A DNA stretch of 64,000 nt from Flintibacter muris. GTDB taxonomy: Bacteria > Bacillota > Clostridia > Oscillospirales > Oscillospiraceae. The position numbers and the translations under genes are program-made. A model generated the notes under the pieces. That model was not told where the DNA came from. It worked only from the letters and a program-made list of their open reading frames with translations, and did no database searches. Below, one piece after another: positions 60,821-64,000 of this stretch. Every line of letters begins with the position of its first letter. The first letter of the stretch is position 1. The DNA lies in NCBI RefSeq assembly GCF_943192995.1, contig NZ_CALPCP010000007.1, positions 87,095 through 151,094 of the forward strand. The letters run 5' to 3'.

Positions 60821-61219
60821 ATGCGAAAAAAAGCGGTTGGAATTGTGCTTGCCGCACTTTGTTACAGCATAGCGCTGGCGGGGGTGTTTTACTTTGTGGG
60901 CTATAAAGCGGCCTATGACCATATAGAGGCGTCCGCGTCCACCCTCACCCCCCAGACCTTTTATGCCACAATCACCGACATTCGGGATCACACGTTTGCC
61001 GTGACGGGTATGGAGGTCAATGACATCAACTTTAGAGGGAAATTTACATGTTCCATTGTGGAGGAGACAAAGATCACATGGAGATATACGGATATTTCTA
61101 TCAATGATTTAGACGTTGGTGACCACATCTCTATTACATTTACAGGCGAAGTCCTGGAATCAGACCCGGCTCAGATCCGGCATGTGGATGTTATTCAACT
61201 GTTGGATGACGAAGTATAG
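60821..61219 (+). CDS. Exported small protein, OB/DUF3221-like
   Basis: A 132-residue protein with an N-terminal signal or anchor helix (AVGIVLAALCYSIALAGVFY). The beta-rich outer domain contains FYATITDIRDHTFAVTGMEV and LDVGDHISITFTGEVLESDP, the pattern of small OB-fold DUF3221-type proteins. The function is unknown. AAGGAGG is 7 nt before ATG. A stem CCCTTCC / GGAAGGG (61237-61257) follows without a T-tract. Confidence 0.75.
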   Translation: MRKKAVGIVLAALCYSIALAGVFYFVGYKAAYDHIEASASTLTPQTFYATITDIRDHTFAVTGMEVNDINFRGKFTCSIVEETKITWRYTDISINDLDVGDHISITFTGEVLESDPAQIRHVDVIQLLDDEV

Positions 61220-61278
61220 CCCGTAAAACAATCAGGCCCTTCCCGCTTGAGGAAGGGTGAAATTTCACATCAGACTGG

Positions 61279-61313
61279 TTTCGACGCATAATTTCCAGAA
61301 ACTGGAATATAAT
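61279..61313 (+). promoter_or_regulatory. Candidate Spo0A-activated promoter of spoIIE
   Basis: TTTCGAC (a 6/7 match to the complement of the 0A box TGTCGAA) lies 22 bp before TATAAT. The unusually long spacing with a 0A box at -35 recalls spoIIE/spoIIG promoters of Bacillus. A small dyad TTCCAGAAACTGGAA lies between. Confidence 0.45.
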
Positions 61314-61380
61314 GGGCTCCAACATACACCGGGGCCCGTCCGAAGACTGTGGAGCGGGCTCCCCAGAGGAGGAGACCGGC

Positions 61381-63474
61381 ATGACAGCCAGAACCATTTA
61401 CAGCAAGCTCAGCGGCCTGCGGGGCCAATCCAAATCGGCGGAGCCCATGCGGACGCAGGTGTCGCCCCTGGCGGTGCTGGCGGAGGCGGGCATTCACCTG
61501 CTGCTGGCGGCGGTACTGGGCGGGGCGGTGGTCTTTGGCAACCGGGCTCCTCTGGGGGTGGCCTTTGTGGCGGCGGCGGGGTCGGGGCTGTTTGGCGGAG
61601 CCTCGCTGGTGGGGGCATGCTTTGGGGCGCTGACGGCCCTGGACTTCTCCACCGGCCTGCGGTACGCATCTGCCGCCATCCTCACCTTTGCCATCCACTT
61701 CGCGTTCTACGACTGGAAGCTTCTCCGCCGCCCCTGGTCCATGCCCATAGTGGCCGGGGGACTGACCGCCTTTACCGGATTTATCGTCCAGTCCCAGACG
61801 GGCTGGCGGACGGTGAACGCGGTCTACCTGGTGCTGGAGACCGCCCTGGTGGGGGCGGCGGCCTGGGCTTTCCGGGGGGCGCTGGCCCCTATGGCCCGGC
61901 GGAGACGGGACAGGCCCTCCGCAGCCGCCCGGCGGGTGGGACCGCTGGCCCTGCTGTGCGCCTGCCTGACAGCTATTGCGCCAATGGAGATTTTTGGAAT
62001 TCCAATGCTGGCGGTGGCGGGGGTGGGGGCCTGCGCTCTGGCGCTGTTTGTTCCGGACAAGGTACTGGGCTGGCTGGGTGTGTGGTCCGTACCGGAGACG
62101 GCGGCTGATATCCGGGCCCAGCGGCTGGTCCAGCAGAAGCTGGAGCGGACGGCCCAGGCCTTTCGAACGCTGTGTGACTCCCTCCGCTCCGCCTTTCGGG
62201 GGCCGGACAATGACAATGATGTGGCCACCGTCTTCGACCGGGCGGCGGGGAGGCAGTGCCGGGCCTGCACCCTGCGGGACCACTGCTGGAAAACGGACTA
62301 CAACACCACCTTCAACGCCCTGAACGACGCAACCCCCGCCATGGTGGAGCGGGGCAGGGCGGAAAAGGGGGATTTTCCCCGCCACTTTGCCGACCGGTGC
62401 ATCCACTTCCCAGACTTTGTGGCGGCGGTGAATGAGGAGCTCACCGCTCTGTTTTACCGCCGGCAGTACAATGCCCGCATTCGGGAGAGCCGGGCGGCGG
62501 TATGCCGGCAGTACGCCCAGCTGTCCGATCTGCTGGGTGAGGCGGCCGCCGAGCTGAGCCGGGAGCTCACTCCCGACGTAATTGGTGACCGCCGCCTGCG
62601 GCAGCGGCTGTCTGAGTGGAAGCTGGACGTGCGGGCCGCAGTGTACCAGGACGGCCGGGGACTGCTCCGGGTGGAAGCGGAGGGGCCCCAGTGCGCCGCG
62701 CTGGCCCGGCCCAGCCGGCTCAAGGACCTGTCGGCGGTTTTGGGTGTCCCTCTCCGGGTGGAGCTGGAGGGGGAGGAAGCCATTTCCCTGATCCAACAGG
62801 AGCCGCTGATGGCGGTGGCGGGGGTGGCGGCCCGGAAGAAGACCGGCGAGACGGTAAGCGGCGACGCGGGTACCTATTTTAAACGCCACGACGGCAAGCT
62901 CTACCTTTTATTATGCGACGGCATGGGCAGCGGGCCGGAGGCCAACCGGGAAAGTACCCTGGCAGTCCGTCTGCTGGAGCAGCTGCTCCAGGCGGGGGTG
63001 GAGGCCCCAAGGGCGCTGACCACCCTGGCCTCCGCCCTGGCCCTGCGGGGGGAGGAGACAGGCGGCTTTACCACCGTGGACCTGCTCCAGCTGGACCTGT
63101 TCACCGGAGAGGGGGAGCTGTTCAAGCTGGGAGCGGCCCCTACCTATATAAAAAAGAGCGGCGAGGTCCAGCGGCTCAGCGGAAAATCACTGCCTGCCGG
63201 GCTGGCGGAGGGGGAACCCGCCGCACTGGACCGGTTCTCCCTGCGGCTGGCGCCGGGGGACTGCGTGCTGATGATCAGCGACGGGGTGTGTCCCGGCCCG
63301 GAGGACGGCTGGCTGCGGGAGCGGCTGGCCAGGTTCAGCGGGGAGAGCCCCAAAGACCTGGCCCGGGAGCTGGTCACCCGGGATTTGAAGGAGGCCACCG
63401 ACGACCGCACCGCCTTGGTGATCCGGGTGGACCGCCGGACGCAAAAAGATCAGGCGGAGCGGGCAAAGAGTTGA
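61381..63474 (+). CDS. spoIIE: Stage II sporulation protein E (PP2C phosphatase)
   Basis: A 697-residue protein. The N-terminal membrane part (about 25-235) has roughly six to eight helices, fewer than the ten of Bacillus SpoIIE. A central region contains a Cys cluster, RQCRACTLRDHCWK (about 290-305), shared by clostridial SpoIIE. The C-terminal PP2C domain (about 490-690) has LLLCDGMGSGPEANRES, GGFTTVDLLQLDLFTGEGEL, DCVLMISDGV and TDDRTALVIRV with metal Asp residues. It dephosphorylates SpoIIAA to activate sigma-F. ATG 61381 has AGGAGG; the ATG at 61312 lies in the -10 element. Confidence 0.93.
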   Translation: MTARTIYSKLSGLRGQSKSAEPMRTQVSPLAVLAEAGIHLLLAAVLGGAVVFGNRAPLGVAFVAAAGSGLFGGASLVGACFGALTALDFSTGLRYASAAILTFAIHFAFYDWKLLRRPWSMPIVAGGLTAFTGFIVQSQTGWRTVNAVYLVLETALVGAAAWAFRGALAPMARRRRDRPSAAARRVGPLALLCACLTAIAPMEIFGIPMLAVAGVGACALALFVPDKVLGWLGVWSVPETAADIRAQRLVQQKLERTAQAFRTLCDSLRSAFRGPDNDNDVATVFDRAAGRQCRACTLRDHCWKTDYNTTFNALNDATPAMVERGRAEKGDFPRHFADRCIHFPDFVAAVNEELTALFYRRQYNARIRESRAAVCRQYAQLSDLLGEAAAELSRELTPDVIGDRRLRQRLSEWKLDVRAAVYQDGRGLLRVEAEGPQCAALARPSRLKDLSAVLGVPLRVELEGEEAISLIQQEPLMAVAGVAARKKTGETVSGDAGTYFKRHDGKLYLLLCDGMGSGPEANRESTLAVRLLEQLLQAGVEAPRALTTLASALALRGEETGGFTTVDLLQLDLFTGEGELFKLGAAPTYIKKSGEVQRLSGKSLPAGLAEGEPAALDRFSLRLAPGDCVLMISDGVCPGPEDGWLRERLARFSGESPKDLARELVTRDLKEATDDRTALVIRVDRRTQKDQAERAKS

Positions 63475-63499
63475 CAAGCCTCAAAAAATCGGATACAAT
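63471..63499 (+). promoter_or_regulatory. Consensus sigma-A promoter of the 47-residue gene
   Basis: TTGACA, 17-bp spacer, TACAAT, overlapping the last codon of spoIIE. Confidence 0.8.
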
Positions 63500-63532
63500 A
63501 GAATTATAGAAAATACGAAAGGGGCTGTTGAA

Positions 63533-63676
63533 ATGCCGTCTGAGAAAGAGCTGGTTATGTACCAGAAAGCGACTATTTATGACGTAATCCGGCTTATTAA
63601 GCGGGAACCGGACAGAACCTACACCGCAGACGAGCTGGAGGCCCTGCTTAACACATATGCCGAGGGTCTGGAATAG
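63533..63676 (+). CDS. Conserved-looking 47-residue small protein
   Basis: Reads MPSEKELVMYQKATIYDVIR, then LIKREPDRTYTADELEALLN and TYAEGLE. GAAAGGGG lies upstream of ATG 63533. The product is helical, charged and soluble, without signal or membrane segments. Its own strong promoter and terminator show that it is a real transcription unit. I recognise no function. Confidence 0.7.
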   Translation: MPSEKELVMYQKATIYDVIRLIKREPDRTYTADELEALLNTYAEGLE

Positions 63677-63696
63677 AAGTAGCTGTCTGTGAAACA

Positions 63697-63732
63697 AAAA
63701 CAGCCGCCACCCGGCAGGGTGACGGCTGTTTT
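63697..63732 (+). terminator. Intrinsic terminator of the 47-residue gene
   Basis: AAACAGCCGCCACCC / GGGTGACGGCTGTTT stem (one mismatch) ending in TTTT. Confidence 0.85.
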
Positions 63733-63816
63733 CACCCCTCCGAGGGGGGTCCCTGTAACACTTCTTACAGTCTGTTACGGCAATGTTACCGTTCTGTTAC
63801 ACTTCCCCCTAAGGTG

Positions 63817-63845
63817 TTGACTTTCAAAATTCGGTTTGCTAGAAT
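63817..63845 (+). promoter_or_regulatory. Sigma-A promoter of the gene at the window edge
   Basis: TTGACT, 17-bp spacer, TAGAAT, leaving a leader of about 90 nt that contains TTGGAAGACC / GGTCCAA complementary segments. Confidence 0.6.
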
Positions 63846-63942
63846 GCGCATAGAGGTTGGAAGACCTTTTGCCCGGTCCAAGGCCGTGCCTGACCCGAAA
63901 GCGTTCGACAGGATGCAAGGGGAGTGACACGGAGGTGGAGGG

Positions 63943-64000
63943 TTGAAAAAGTCGAAATACCTCGAAATTTTTGGTCAAAACGCAGAATTTTCCGGCAAAA
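63943..64000 (+). CDS. Start of an unidentified gene, truncated by window end
   Basis: A frame opening at TTG 63943 reads LKKSKYLEIFGQNAEFSGK to the edge. GGAGG lies 7 nt upstream and a promoter at 63817. Only 19 residues are visible, too few to identify; the basic N-terminus does not look like a signal peptide. Confidence 0.45.
   Translation, partial: MKKSKYLEIFGQNAEFSGK

Overview
The window looks like a chromosomal segment of a Gram-positive, endospore-forming, anaerobic member of the Clostridia. The high G+C content and the gene types fit the Oscillospiraceae (Flavonifractor / Lawsonibacter / Intestinimonas-like gut bacteria). This placement is inferred from gene content and family knowledge, not from a database search. 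Supporting features are the sporulation genes (spoIID, gpr, spoIIE), pta, an iron-dependent butanol-type dehydrogenase, L-cysteine desulfidase, a type III glutamine synthetase, consensus sigma-A promoters with 17-bp spacers, AGGAGG ribosome binding sites and intrinsic terminators. I found no tRNA, rRNA or CRISPR array.

Layout. 1-8.5 kb: a partial lipoprotein, an MBL-fold hydrolase, a COG2509 flavoprotein, small membrane proteins, dCMP deaminase, a membrane-anchored XRE regulator, a VanY-type carboxypeptidase, a C26 glutamine amidotransferase and a cytidylate-kinase-like protein. 8.6-12.1 kb: a ribbon-helix-helix (RHH) module with a decayed small gene, a DUF3048 lipoprotein, and mgtE behind a long structured leader. 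12.3-14.9 kb: a BceAB-type ABC transporter. 15.4-21.8 kb: a five-gene plus-strand unit with a membrane-anchored beta-propeller-like protein, an ABC ATPase, a zinc-ribbon membrane protein and two ABC-2 permeases. 22-25.7 kb: an ankyrin protein, a serine recombinase and a hemerythrin/receiver fusion. 25.9-31.2 kb: a conserved sporulation/translation neighbourhood (spoIID, a BrkB-type protein, rpsT, gpr, lepA). 31.3-38.3 kb: a frameshifted gene, an XRE regulator, pta, mnmE with a DnaA-box cluster upstream, an ABC-F protein and an RHH pair. 38.4-49.4 kb: a candidate small RNA, an amidohydrolase, then pyrG, guaA, asnB, glnN, glnA and an ANTAR regulator, so glutamine makers and glutamine users sit together. 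49.5-52.9 kb: a lantibiotic/bacitracin-type operon (response regulator, ABC ATPase, permease, histidine kinase). 53-64 kb: alcohol dehydrogenase, cysteine desulfidase, an HAD phosphatase, an RHH protein, a TraB-family protein, the asp23-fakA operon, spoIIE, a 47-residue protein under a strong promoter, and the start of a further gene.

The most unusual signals are mostly between genes. They are: (i) a strong glnN promoter followed within about 6 nt by a 20-bp terminator-like hairpin, 1.4 kb from an ANTAR antiterminator gene; (ii) five DnaA boxes in 85 bp next to an AT-rich tract upstream of mnmE; (iii) a promoter-terminator pair at 38.4-38.6 kb that should make a roughly 110-nt RNA; (iv) two families of interspersed palindromic repeats in many intergenic gaps; and (v) a structured mgtE leader that does not match the M-box as I know it. 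Among proteins, the ABC-F ATPase has lost every motif of one composite ATP site while keeping the other, and a hemerythrin is fused to a response-regulator receiver. Three genes appear broken by single-base frameshifts.
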